Below, one piece after another: positions 1 through 8,146 of a DNA stretch of 64,000 bases. Below the pieces are notes generated by a model. That model had not been told where the DNA came from and ran no database searches. It worked only from the letters and a program-made list of their open reading frames with translations. Position 1 is the first letter of the stretch. Each line of letters starts with the position of its first letter. The stretch covers positions 1-64,000 of the forward strand of contig NZ_JAAMPU010000096.1 of the NCBI RefSeq assembly GCF_012911565.1. The letters run 5' to 3'. This DNA comes from Flavobacterium silvaticum. Its GTDB lineage: Bacteria; Bacteroidota; Bacteroidia; Flavobacteriales; Flavobacteriaceae. The position numbers were made by a program, and so were the translations under genes.

Positions 1-80
1 TCATTCTGCATTTTGGCAAAAAAGTAATACCAGGAAATTATTGCCAATAATGGTCTTTGACTTTTGCGGCGATAGGCATG

Positions 81-216
81 GAACACAACGTTTGGCAGCC
101 AAGCGCGGTTGCGGACTTCCGAAGAAAGTTGGTTCGGCTGAACGTGAAAGTACAAAGAAAATCGATTGGTTCAATTACCGGAAAGCAGCAATCGCGTCTT
201 GGGTGCGGTTAGGTGC
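81..216 (-). other. attC-like recombination site A (trailing site of cassette 1)
   Basis: Read on the minus strand, the site opens with GCACCTAAC (216-208) and closes with GTTGTGTTCC (89-80). The inner arms pair imperfectly (CCCAAG.CGCG near the opening, GCGCTTGG near the close) around a long central segment. It is a near copy of site B at 938-1073. The opening box is the exact reverse complement of the leading edge of the lipoprotein cassette at 938-946. Confidence 0.6.
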
Positions 217-220
217 GGTT

Positions 221-910
221 TTAATTCGCCATCTTAAAAATTCCATAGTCCGAAAATTCAAGAACTGAAATTTTACCTTTTGGTTTTAGTAAATAGCTCT
301 TATGTGAGTAAATCCTATCTGACTTAGAAATTTGGATATCTTCAATTTGAATTTCAATTATTTCCATTTCTTTATTTTGTCTCAGAAAAAGATTTCCTTT
401 CTTTAATTTTAAACTTTCTAAATGTTGTGGATTGATAAATGGCTCATCTAGATTATAAAAGCATACACTATCTCGCGTTTCTACAAAACGTTCGAATTTA
501 TAAATTCCATTACTTATAGATTTATTTTGAAATCCGGCATTTTGATATTTTTTTACTTTTATATCAATACCTTCTTGAGAGATATTAAACTTTTCTATTG
601 GATCAAATATCTCTTTTTCTCGGGCTTCTTCGAAAGGTTCTAAACCAATTCCAAGAATAAATTTTCGATTTGGAATTTCTTCAAGATACATAACATCCAA
701 ATTTTTTGATAAATCAACTTCGAAAACATCTGAAGAATCCATAATGACAAAACCATGAATCATTGTATCTCTACCGCCAGTAGCAATATAATTATAAATT
801 ACTTTGGGTGAATCTTCTATTTTTTGACAGTATAATTGATAAGACCATTCAGTTTTGCAGCTTGCAAGTAGAGATGTCGAAAGGATGAAAGCTAAATATT
901 TAAATTTCAT
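221..910 (-). CDS. Putative lipoprotein of unknown function (cassette gene)
   Basis: This 229-residue protein has a short signal sequence ending in the lipobox LLASC (Cys at about residue 18), so it is probably exported and lipid-anchored. I recognise no domain; the rest is a mixed alpha/beta sequence rich in Lys, Glu and Ile. The gene is AT-rich compared with the core genes to the right. It lies alone between two ~135-bp attC-like sites, with its stop only a few bases before site A. One gene per cassette with the site at its 3' end is the standard integron cassette layout. No convincing -7 box is visible between site B and the start, so transcription may come from outside. Function unknown. 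Confidence 0.75.
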   Translation of the reverse strand: MKFKYLAFILSTSLLASCKTEWSYQLYCQKIEDSPKVIYNYIATGGRDTMIHGFVIMDSSDVFEVDLSKNLDVMYLEEIPNRKFILGIGLEPFEEAREKEIFDPIEKFNISQEGIDIKVKKYQNAGFQNKSISNGIYKFERFVETRDSVCFYNLDEPFINPQHLESLKLKKGNLFLRQNKEMEIIEIQIEDIQISKSDRIYSHKSYLLKPKGKISVLEFSDYGIFKMAN

Positions 911-937
911 ATTTCGGTTTTACAGTTGTTAAAAATC

Positions 938-1073
938 GCACCTAACGTTTGGCAGCCAAGTGCGGTTGCGGACTTCCGGAGAAAGTTGGCTCGGCTGAAC
1001 GTGAAAGTACAAAGAAAATCGGTTGGTTCAATTACCGATGAGCAGCAATCGCGTCTTGGGTGCGGTTGTGCGC
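938..1073 (-). other. attC-like recombination site B (trailing site of cassette 2)
   Basis: On the minus strand it opens with GCGCACAAC (1073-1065) and closes with GTTAGGTGC (946-938). The inner arms CCAAGACGCGATTGC and GCAACCGCACTTGG can pair with a few mismatches. The central segment holds a 6-bp hairpin (ATCGGT...ACCGAT at about 1018-1039). Predicted strand cut is between 946 and 945. The HNH gene stop is 8 bp from the opening edge. Confidence 0.6.
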
Positions 1074-1081
1074 TGTAAATA

Positions 1082-1873
1082 TTAGTTAAACGATAAATTA
1101 ATTTTATATTCTTTACCGTTGAGTGTAAATTCGATTGACGATTTATCCTTTTTTGTAATATTAGGGCTTCCTAAATCGAATTCCTTATGATGATTTGGAC
1201 AAAACAAAATAATGTTTTCAGGTAATTCTTGTCCTTGTTCATGTTTAGGAATAATGTGAGCCGCTTCTATATATTTTTCGCCATTACTTTTTGGAATAAA
1301 GGTTTGGCAAATTTGACATTTAAAATCTCGTACAATTTTAATTAAAGCAATAGTTTTATTATCTCGTTTATAGGCTTTATGGTTAATTGTTACTATTTCA
1401 GGTTCTCTCGCAGTAATACTATTTAGTTCAGCTAAAACTTCTTGTTTTGATTTTGTACGCTTTAAATATGAGATGATTTCATTTTGTTCAACTTCGTCAT
1501 GTAAACTTTCAATAGTGCTTTGGAATGTTGATACTCTTAATTTTTCAAAGTACATGTTACAAATTAATCTCAAACGCCTTTTAGGGTTTCCCTTTGCCCA
1601 TATATAAGTGATATGAAGATCTAATGCTGTTAAAGCCGCTTCGAGTTTCTCTTTTCCATATTCTAAAAATATATTTTCTAGAAAGTATTCAAATAGTGGA
1701 TTGCTTAAAGTTCTTGTAAATCGCTCGCCGTTCATCATTTTTACAAAAATATTGACAACAATAACTGCAGAATTTCGATTCATGTTTTGTTGATCGACTA
1801 ATGCTTGTATTCCTTCCTTTCTCGTAATCTGATTTTCGAAAACTTGTTTACAGATTTGATAAATAATTTCCAT
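1082..1873 (-). CDS. HNH endonuclease-domain protein (cassette gene)
   Basis: 263 residues. The C-terminal third carries an HNH nuclease module: CQIC (Cys186, Cys189), AAHI (His206), Asn220, and CPNHH (Cys225, Asn227, His228-229), with the two CxxC/CPNH elements placed to bind structural zinc. The N-terminal ~170 residues are helical with no domain I recognise. HNH modules of this kind occur in nicking or restriction-type nucleases, and as a cassette cargo a defence role is plausible but not shown. The gene is AT-rich and sits between the attI-like junction and site B. A near -7 box (GAACTTTG, one mismatch to TAnnTTTG) lies at 1881-1888 on the minus strand. Confidence 0.8.
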   Translation of the reverse strand: MEIIYQICKQVFENQITRKEGIQALVDQQNMNRNSAVIVVNIFVKMMNGERFTRTLSNPLFEYFLENIFLEYGKEKLEAALTALDLHITYIWAKGNPKRRLRLICNMYFEKLRVSTFQSTIESLHDEVEQNEIISYLKRTKSKQEVLAELNSITAREPEIVTINHKAYKRDNKTIALIKIVRDFKCQICQTFIPKSNGEKYIEAAHIIPKHEQGQELPENIILFCPNHHKEFDLGSPNITKKDKSSIEFTLNGKEYKINLSFN

Positions 1874-1903
1874 ATTTGATCAAAGTTCGAAGATTGGTTT
1901 ATA

Positions 1904-2000
1904 GCGAACAACTAATTTATCCCTTCCCAAATCCAACACATATCCTCCAACTAAAGTGCGATAAACGCATAAAAATAACAAATAAAACAATTATATCGAT
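1904..2000 (-). other. attI-like junction between integrase gene and first cassette
   Basis: On the minus strand, GTTGTTCGC (1912-1904) matches the GTTRRRY-type box and is an 8/9 reverse complement of the edge of site B. The ~90 bp between this box and the integrase stop (2001) would hold the native attachment site of the array. It contains no gene. Assignment rests only on position and box match. Confidence 0.4.
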
Positions 2001-3113
2001 TTATAGCATATCCAAAGGATTTTTAATATTGTGCATAGCTACATCGGTAACATGGGTATAAATCATGGTAGTTTTTGGGTTACTATGACCTAGAAGATTC
2101 TGTATGTAACGAATGTCGGTTCCTTGTTCCAGCAGATGAGTGGCAAAACTGTGTCTCAGTGTATGTAGTGTAATTTTTTTGCGGATATCTGCCCGTTCAG
2201 CAGATGTTTTAAGAACATTTTGTGCGGCTCTTTCAGAATATCTCTGCCCATTTTGTCCTTCAAAAAGAAATTGTTTTGGCTGATATATAGCTAAATATTC
2301 ATTCAACATAGCCAATGCTTTATGGGACAAGAGCGTATATCTGTCTTTTTTCCCTTTGGCATTGCGGATATGTATCAGCATACGATCGCCATCAAGGTCA
2401 GACATTTTCAAATTGAGTACTTCACTTATCCTGAATCCGCCGGAATATATGAGGCTCAAAAGCACCTTATGCTTGAGATTTGTAGCACATTTGAGCAAGC
2501 GACGTACTTCTTCAACACTCAAAACCACAGGTAATTTCTTTTCCCGTCGAGGCCGTTCAATATTATAGACCACCGTGTCATTCTTACGGAAACGCAAAAA
2601 TTGTTTGATTGCATTAATCGCCTGGTTTTGATAGGATATGGATTTTTCCGGAAGCACGATAAATTCATAATTGAATTGAGCCACGGTTCGTTCGGTAATC
2701 GTATCAAACTTGCGCTTAGCCAGATATTTCAGGAAGAATTCCGCAAGCCCTTTATAAGTATGAATAGTTGACGGACTATAGCGTTGCGCTTCCAGCCAAC
2801 GTACAAATTGCGAAAGTTCGGTCAGTTGATGCAATTCAAGCTGAATATCATAAAAATGGACACGGCGCTTTCGTTCTATTTTCTTGATTTTGGAATAATC
2901 AATCTCCGCCATAGTCGATAATTTGGCAAGAACGATTGGCAAATTTTCTGCGGAATACGGAATATACCAGCAGCGTTTGGTTTCACTCCAAGTGGCTCCG
3001 AATTCAAATCGGATAAATTCAAAAAGTCTGCGGTTTGTGGAAAAATGGAAACTCAATATTTCCTGTTCACGATGGTCTTGTAGGTCCAGGACCAATAAAG
3101 GTAGCGGTTGCAT
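2001..3113 (-). CDS. Tyrosine recombinase/integrase (integron-integrase-like)
   Basis: 370 residues. The C-terminal catalytic domain carries the full set R228, K253, H317-x-x-R320, H343 and nucleophile Y352, in the contexts GGFRISEV, HTLRHSFATHLL, LLGHSNPKTT and MIYTH. A core-binding SAM-like domain spans about residues 93-185. The first ~85 residues form an extra domain with an xWSxxKRCWYIPY motif. The last residues (NPLDML) resemble the SPLDAL end of IntI1, and the HTLRHSFAT...TTMIYTHV stretch is also very IntI-like. The ~20-residue IntI-specific insertion before the HxxR motif is absent. The gene's 3' end faces the cassette array. It probably recombines the flanking attC-like sites; a general XerC-like role is the alternative. 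Confidence 0.85.
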   Translation of the reverse strand: MQPLPLLVLDLQDHREQEILSFHFSTNRRLFEFIRFEFGATWSETKRCWYIPYSAENLPIVLAKLSTMAEIDYSKIKKIERKRRVHFYDIQLELHQLTELSQFVRWLEAQRYSPSTIHTYKGLAEFFLKYLAKRKFDTITERTVAQFNYEFIVLPEKSISYQNQAINAIKQFLRFRKNDTVVYNIERPRREKKLPVVLSVEEVRRLLKCATNLKHKVLLSLIYSGGFRISEVLNLKMSDLDGDRMLIHIRNAKGKKDRYTLLSHKALAMLNEYLAIYQPKQFLFEGQNGQRYSERAAQNVLKTSAERADIRKKITLHTLRHSFATHLLEQGTDIRYIQNLLGHSNPKTTMIYTHVTDVAMHNIKNPLDML

Positions 3114-3139
3114 ATTCGTAAATTTTGGCGTTTATGTAG

Positions 3140-3147
3140 CAAATATA
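3140..3147 (-). promoter_or_regulatory. -7 promoter box for the integrase gene
   Basis: TATATTTG on the minus strand matches the Bacteroidota -7 consensus TAnnTTTG, 26 bp before the integrase ATG. Confidence 0.5.
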
Positions 3148-3157
3148 ATTAATTTTT

Positions 3158-3300
3158 AGAAGCTGTTCCCGCTGCCTGCTTCAACTCCTCGTTTTATAAC
3201 CGTAGTTCGCACAAAAAATCAATGGCTTCCGGTGGTCGCCTTGATTTTATGGCTCACGATCGGTTGTAAAACTGCGGGGTTTTCACTGCATCGGGGCTAG
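3158..3300 (-). repeat. Dispersed structured element, copy 1
   Basis: On the minus strand it starts TAGCCCCGATG, has the core AAGGCGACCACCGGAAGCC, and ends GCAGCGGGAACAGCTTC. The same three blocks occur at 17031-17170 and 22051-22193 with variable sequence between them. Conserved blocks with variable spacers suggest a structured RNA. It may belong to a flavobacterial RNA family such as Flavo-1, but I could not check this. Here it lies between the divergent integrase and pyrD genes. Confidence 0.6.
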
Positions 3301-3363
3301 GCAATCGTTGATAAATAGACTGATTTCTATTTCAGAAGCTTTTTTTCGGTTGTCCCAAAAAAC

Positions 3364-3371
3364 TATCTTTG
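3364..3371 (+). promoter_or_regulatory. -7 promoter box for pyrD
   Basis: TATCTTTG fits TAnnTTTG and lies 24 bp before the ATG at 3396. It overlaps the upstream TTG at 3369, so translation cannot sensibly begin there. Confidence 0.5.
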
Positions 3372-3395
3372 CCAACCGAACCAATGCCATCCAGA

Positions 3396-4442
3396 ATGTA
3401 CAAACTCCTTTTACGCCCAATCCTGTTTCTTTTCGACCCGGAAGAAGTCCATTATTTTACATTTTCGGCCATACGATTCGCGTGCAAAATTCCTGGAATG
3501 TCTGGTCTTTTCAAATCGCTTTATGAAGTCCGCGATCCGTTGCTCGAAAAAGAAGTCTTCGGAATCAGGTTTAAAAATCCGGTGGGTCTGGCGGCGGGTT
3601 TCGATAAAGATGCCAAACTGTATAAGGAATTATCCTATTTTGGTTTCGGCTTTATTGAAATAGGCACCTTGACACCAAAAGCGCAACCTGGAAATCCCAG
3701 AAAACGTTTGTTTCGTTTGCGTGAAGATTCGGCGGTTATCAACCGGATGGGTTTCAATAACGGTGGTGCCGTAGAAGCAGCCAATCGGCTCAAAGAAAAC
3801 AAAACGGTATTGATTGGAGGAAACATCGGCAAAAACAAAGACACGGCCAATGAAGATGCCGGAACAGATTATGATATTTGTTTTGAAGCACTGTTCCCAT
3901 ACGCCGACTATTTTGTCGTTAACGTAAGTTCCCCGAACACGCCCAATCTTCGTGCATTACAGGAAAAAGAACCGCTCAAAGCTCTGTTGCTGGCGCTTCA
4001 GCAGAAGAATTTGTCAAAGCCATCGCCTAAACCAATCCTGCTTAAAATCGCCCCGGATCTTACCGATGAACAGTTGCTCGACATCATCGAAATTGTGAAT
4101 GAAACAAAGATTGCCGGTGTCATCGCAACCAATACGACTTTGTCACGTGATGGATTGGTATCTGAAAATAAAGTTGAAACAGGCGGATTATCCGGAAAAC
4201 CGTTGACGAATCGTTCAACAGAAGTCATACGGTTCCTGTCTGAGAAAAGCAACAAATCATTCCCGATAATCGGAGTAGGAGGAATCCATTCTGCCGACGA
4301 TGCCATCGAAAAAATCCGCGCTGGTGCCAGCCTTGTCCAGCTTTACACCGGGTTTATCTATGAAGGCCCGAAATTGGTGCGCGATATCAACAAACGCATC
4401 CTAAAAGAGCTCAAGCAGGGAACTTTGCACAACTGCGGTTAA
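3396..4442 (+). CDS. pyrD: Dihydroorotate dehydrogenase (quinone), class 2
   Basis: Oxidises dihydroorotate to orotate in pyrimidine synthesis, using FMN and passing electrons to the membrane quinone pool. From the ATG at 3396 the protein is 348 residues and begins [19 protein letters not shown], the usual N-terminal membrane-associating helix of class 2 enzymes. Visible motifs are [27 protein letters not shown] (with the catalytic serine of class 2), ATNTT, GGLSG and GVGGI. An in-frame TTG (3369) and ATG (3384) lie upstream, but the -7 box at 3364-3371 and family length favour 3396. It appears to be a single-gene unit. Confidence 0.95.
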   Translation: MYKLLLRPILFLFDPEEVHYFTFSAIRFACKIPGMSGLFKSLYEVRDPLLEKEVFGIRFKNPVGLAAGFDKDAKLYKELSYFGFGFIEIGTLTPKAQPGNPRKRLFRLREDSAVINRMGFNNGGAVEAANRLKENKTVLIGGNIGKNKDTANEDAGTDYDICFEALFPYADYFVVNVSSPNTPNLRALQEKEPLKALLLALQQKNLSKPSPKPILLKIAPDLTDEQLLDIIEIVNETKIAGVIATNTTLSRDGLVSENKVETGGLSGKPLTNRSTEVIRFLSEKSNKSFPIIGVGGIHSADDAIEKIRAGASLVQLYTGFIYEGPKLVRDINKRILKELKQGTLHNCG

Positions 4443-4568
4443 GATAGTCATATATATAAATTATTACCATTTTATCTCATATCTTGTTTATTAGGTTTTT
4501 CGGTAATAATGTGAAACATTACGATTTTGAGTAATGATGATCGGTTTCAATCGATTTCGCAAAATCAC

Positions 4569-4576
4569 TATATTTG
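4569..4576 (+). promoter_or_regulatory. -7 promoter box before the HMG-CoA lyase gene
   Basis: TATATTTG fits TAnnTTTG but lies only 5 bp before the ATG at 4582. The transcript would therefore be nearly leaderless, or this match is fortuitous and the in-frame ATG at 4534 is used. Confidence 0.3.
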
Positions 4577-4581
4577 ACGCT

Positions 4582-5457
4582 ATGATTTCCGGAAACGCCC
4601 CAATCAAGATTATCGAATGCCCGCGCGATGCCATGCAAGGTATCAAAGATTTTATTCCGACCCAAAAGAAAATAACGTATCTGCAATCGTTGCTTAGGGT
4701 CAATTTCGATACGCTTGACTTTGGCAGTTTCGTATCGGCACGTGCCATTCCTCAAATGCAGGACACAGCCGAAGTGCTTGCAGGGCTTGACCTCAGTCGT
4801 TCCCAAACCAAACTGCTCGCCATAGTCGCCAATACCCAAGGGGCACAATTGGCAGCTGAGCACGAACCTATCCGCTATCTGGGTTACCCGTTTTCTATTT
4901 CGGAGAATTTCCAGATGCGCAACACCCATAAAACCATAGCCGAATCGATTGTCACGTTACAGGAAATCCTCAACATCGCATCGGCCAAAAACAAAGAAGT
5001 CGTCGCGTATTTGTCCATGGGTTTCGGAAATCCTTACGGCGATCCGTGGAATGTCGAAATAGTAGGCGAGTGGACCGAAAAATTATCGGGAATGGGTGTA
5101 AAGATACTGTCGCTGTCCGATACCGTAGGCAGTTCCACGCCCGATGTCATATCGTACCTTTTTTCAAACCTGATCCCAAAATATCCGAACATCGAATTCG
5201 GGGCACACTTGCATACGACTCCGGATAAGTGGCATGAAAAAGTAGATGCTGCCTTTCACGCAGGCTGCAGGCGGTTTGACGGTGCGATACAAGGTTTCGG
5301 GGGTTGTCCGATGGCTAAAGACGAACTCACCGGGAACATGCCGACCGAGAAATTACTGTCGTATTTCAGCCAGCACAAGCAAGATACCGGAACAGGTTGG
5401 ATGAGTTTTGAGAGCGCTTACAACGAAGCCTCTAAGTTGTTTGGTGCCTATCACTGA
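4582..5457 (+). CDS. Hydroxymethylglutaryl-CoA lyase family protein
   Basis: A TIM-barrel HMGL/DRE-type enzyme that by family splits HMG-CoA into acetoacetate and acetyl-CoA in leucine and ketone-body breakdown. From 4582 it is 291 residues. It shows KIIECPRDAMQG (the family usually has RDGLQ, the metal and catalytic site), SLSDTVG, HLHTTPDKW with metal-binding histidines, and GFGGCPMAKDELTGN (the cysteine-loop signature GxGGCP). The in-frame ATGs at 4534 and 4537 would add 16 or 15 residues that do not fit the family. It is convergent with the GH42 gene, whose stop is 1 bp away. Confidence 0.85.
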   Translation: MISGNAPIKIIECPRDAMQGIKDFIPTQKKITYLQSLLRVNFDTLDFGSFVSARAIPQMQDTAEVLAGLDLSRSQTKLLAIVANTQGAQLAAEHEPIRYLGYPFSISENFQMRNTHKTIAESIVTLQEILNIASAKNKEVVAYLSMGFGNPYGDPWNVEIVGEWTEKLSGMGVKILSLSDTVGSSTPDVISYLFSNLIPKYPNIEFGAHLHTTPDKWHEKVDAAFHAGCRRFDGAIQGFGGCPMAKDELTGNMPTEKLLSYFSQHKQDTGTGWMSFESAYNEASKLFGAYH

Positions 5458-5458
5458 A

Positions 5459-7552
5459 TCATTCCTCAACAATCAGGACGCCCCAGGGTTCGATGGCCAG
5501 TTTTTGGTTGGTATTGACTTTTTTACCCGATAGCAATTCGGTTCCTGAGCCTTTCGAATAGCTAAAAGAAGCGTCTTCCGATGAATAATTGTAGTAATAA
5601 TGGATGGTTTTGCCGAACTCATTTTTACCTGATTTGGTAATCAACGGCCAATGTAAATCTGTATCCGGAGCCAGTTTGAGTTTTTCGATTTCCTGCAGGA
5701 TAATCTTTTCCTGTATGGCATCGGAAACCATGCAGCCTTCATACACCAGGCTTCCTTTTCCGAATGTATTTTGTGTGACCGCCGGATATTTTCCAAAGTA
5801 TTTATGATCGTAAAAAGCAATCGGTTTTGCAGAGTCGGGAATCAGATATTCCGCCCAGGTATTGACTTTGTTGTTTTCATCCCCAACCCGGAACGGATCG
5901 TCTTTTAAGGAAAGTTCCTTGAAATTCGTAAACTCCTGATAGGTAAACCCACAGGCTTCACGTAACGGACCAGGCGCAAGTACAGGCCGGACCATTGAGT
6001 TTTCATCGCTGAAACCGCTTTTAAACTGCATAATCACATGGCCACCTTTTTTTACATAATCGCTGATTTTTTTAAGCAGGTCGTCGCTGGCAATATACAA
6101 TGACGGGATGATGACAAGGTCGTATTTTTCAAATTCGGGCCGTTCCGGAAATATAAAATCGACACCAATGTTGTTCTGATACAAAACCCTGTGGAATTGT
6201 GTGACCAGATTGTTCCTGTAAAAATTATTGTGGTCCGGCCCCCACGGATTTCCGCTTTGGTCGAATGGCATGAAATTCAACGCCGCATTCGCATCATGAC
6301 TGAACAAGATAGCGACTTTATTTTCTTTTTTAAGGTTGACCAGATGCTTCCCGATTTGTTTTAATTCCTGAGCAGTCCGGGTTACTTCCGAATAGGTCCG
6401 GTTCGGTTGCAGGTCATGTGACAGCACGCCTTTCCAATAGATTTCCTGTCCGTAATGAATGGAATGCCAGTGCCAGTATTCCACCATATTGGCGCCAGAA
6501 CCCAAGTGTGCGTATACGTTTTGCCTCAACTGGTTCGGATAGGGCGGTGACTGGATTCGGGAATTCCACCCGATGGTTTGGGCGTTGGTTTCGGTAATGA
6601 GGTAATTGTCATGCTTGACAGATCTGAAATAATCGCCGGCCAATGCAATCTCGCTTCCCGTAAGCTTATCCTGTGAATCGTGGTAAACATTGACCGCCAT
6701 GACATCCATGAGTTTCGAGCTTTCCATTTGGTCTACATCTTCGAATGCAGGCATAAAACATTGGGTCACGAACTGGTCAGGCCTTTTGTATTCGCGCACA
6801 ATCGCCGATTCCCAGGTTAGGAAATCCGCAAGAGCCTTTCTGTTGAAACGCTCCCATTCGAGTTTGTAGCCGGTATTTGTAATGCCGTCTCTCGGCGCGA
6901 GTTCTTCCCATCCGTTTATCGTCATTCCCCAATAATTGAGACCCCAGATTTTATTGAGGTTATCGGTCGTCTTGAATTTTTTCTTCAGATAATCCACAAA
7001 ACTGACCTGGAAATCGTGGTTGTTCACCCCTCTGGTCAGCGTCTCATTATCGACCTGGTAGCCAATGATAGCCGGGTGTTTTGCATAATGCTGCATCAGC
7101 TGGCGAATGATGCGTTCACTGTAAAAAAGGAAAGTCGGGTTTGTAATATCCATATTCTGGCGGATGCCGTAATACGTCCTGTCTCCTTTTTGCAGCTCGA
7201 TCAAAACTTCAGGATGTTTGTGCCAAAGCCATGCAGGAATGGAATAGGTAGGTGTTCCGAGGATAACCTTAATCCCGGCCGAATGCATTTTGTCTATGAT
7301 ACGATCCATCCACGCAAATTCAAACTGGCCTTCTACAGGTTCAAATAAGCTCCACGTCGATTCGCCTAACCTCACTACGGAAATACCTGCTTCTTTCATC
7401 ATTTTTACGTCTTCATCCAATCTGTCGGTGGGCATATATTCCTGATAGTAAGCCACCCCGTAGAGAATGTTGTCGAATTTTTTGACCTGGGCACTGACTG
7501 CCATTGAAATCAGGGACAGGCAAGAAATGAGAAAGCGTATGTTGGGATTCAT
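5459..7552 (-). CDS. Secreted GH42 beta-galactosidase
   Basis: From the ATG at 7552 this is 697 residues, beginning MNPNIRFLISCLSL and followed by a type I signal peptide with likely cleavage AVSA|Q. The export signal puts it in the periplasm or outside. Glycoside hydrolase family 42 features are GVAYYQEYMP near the N-terminus, YQVDNET (acid/base Glu of the NE pair), LITETNAQT (nucleophile Glu), and a middle glutamine-amidotransferase-like trimerisation domain (about residues 400-600). It removes terminal beta-galactosides. An in-frame ATG 57 bp upstream would put the signal peptide internally. No sugar-uptake genes are adjacent. Confidence 0.85.
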   Translation of the reverse strand: MNPNIRFLISCLSLISMAVSAQVKKFDNILYGVAYYQEYMPTDRLDEDVKMMKEAGISVVRLGESTWSLFEPVEGQFEFAWMDRIIDKMHSAGIKVILGTPTYSIPAWLWHKHPEVLIELQKGDRTYYGIRQNMDITNPTFLFYSERIIRQLMQHYAKHPAIIGYQVDNETLTRGVNNHDFQVSFVDYLKKKFKTTDNLNKIWGLNYWGMTINGWEELAPRDGITNTGYKLEWERFNRKALADFLTWESAIVREYKRPDQFVTQCFMPAFEDVDQMESSKLMDVMAVNVYHDSQDKLTGSEIALAGDYFRSVKHDNYLITETNAQTIGWNSRIQSPPYPNQLRQNVYAHLGSGANMVEYWHWHSIHYGQEIYWKGVLSHDLQPNRTYSEVTRTAQELKQIGKHLVNLKKENKVAILFSHDANAALNFMPFDQSGNPWGPDHNNFYRNNLVTQFHRVLYQNNIGVDFIFPERPEFEKYDLVIIPSLYIASDDLLKKISDYVKKGGHVIMQFKSGFSDENSMVRPVLAPGPLREACGFTYQEFTNFKELSLKDDPFRVGDENNKVNTWAEYLIPDSAKPIAFYDHKYFGKYPAVTQNTFGKGSLVYEGCMVSDAIQEKIILQEIEKLKLAPDTDLHWPLITKSGKNEFGKTIHYYYNYSSEDASFSYSKGSGTELLSGKKVNTNQKLAIEPWGVLIVEE

Positions 7553-7664
7553 CGGATAAAGAATAACCATATTTAAAGTGTAATTTAAACATTTAATTTC
7601 CAATAACAAATGGAACCGAAAAATTCCCGAAAGATTTTATAAATTCCCGCGAATAAATCGCAAT

Positions 7665-8144
7665 ATGTCGCATCAATTACTCTTTCAACTGCAATCTGGA
7701 AATCCCGAAGACGAAGAATTCAACCTGTTCCTTTTCGCCATTCTCATGACAGGCGTCATTATGGTTTGCCTGTGTTTTATTGTTGCCCTGATCCTGATTG
7801 CGCTGGCAATTGTGGTGATTCTGGGGTTGATAGGCATCGGCGCGTTATCGGCCTCTGTCATTGTCGGGCTGAGTCAAAAGTCGTTGACCAAAGGATTCAA
7901 GACGTTTGTAATTGTGTTTTCGACGTTGACAAGCGGAGTCATAGCTGCATTCGGATTTTGGGGAATTAATAGTATCACGCATTGGTGGTCGACAAAAATG
8001 GCACTATTGACCGGTTTGGGGATAGGCCTTGTAGGTGGTTTTGCCATTGGATTCATCATCGCATACCTGATCCGGAAACTGAGCAATTTCATCAAACTGA
8101 AACTCGAAAAGAGAAAGCGACTCAGGGAAAAAACAGTGGAGTAA
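7665..8144 (+). CDS. Small membrane protein of unknown function
   Basis: 159 residues, about four hydrophobic helices (roughly 24-55, 60-75, 83-103 and 112-140) and a very basic C-terminal tail (KLKLEKRKRLREK) that should stay in the cytoplasm by the positive-inside rule. No family recognised. It stands alone between divergent GH42 and convergent dehydrogenase genes. Confidence 0.7.
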   Translation: MSHQLLFQLQSGNPEDEEFNLFLFAILMTGVIMVCLCFIVALILIALAIVVILGLIGIGALSASVIVGLSQKSLTKGFKTFVIVFSTLTSGVIAAFGFWGINSITHWWSTKMALLTGLGIGLVGGFAIGFIIAYLIRKLSNFIKLKLEKRKRLREKTVE

Positions 8145-8146
8145 TA

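Larger units (their letters stand above)
81..3147 (-). mobile_element. Candidate integron-like gene-cassette array with integrase
   Basis: On the minus strand the order is: integrase (2001-3113), a short attI-like stretch, cassette 2 (HNH gene plus site B, about 946-1911), cassette 1 (lipoprotein gene plus site A, about 89-945), and the first bases of a third cassette running off the window. The two ~135-bp sites are about 90% identical. Both end in boxes fitting RYYYAAC and GTTRRRY. Cassette 1 starts GTTAGGTGC and its trailing site starts GCACCTAAC (9/9 complementary). Cassette 2 starts GTTGTTCGC and its trailing site starts GCGCACAAC (8/9). This edge relation is what integron cassette insertion predicts. 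The integrase points toward the array instead of away from it, as reported for the Treponema denticola integron. Calling it an integron is inference. Confidence 0.6.

Noticed and set aside
41-268. A 75-codon plus-strand open frame at the left edge
   Set aside because: It lies across attC-like site A and its codons follow the palindromic site, not protein-like sequence. The same stretch recurs as non-coding site B.
1876-2061. A 61-codon plus-strand open frame between the HNH and integrase genes
   Set aside because: It covers the attI-like spacer and the integrase 3' end in antisense, with no family resemblance or promoter.
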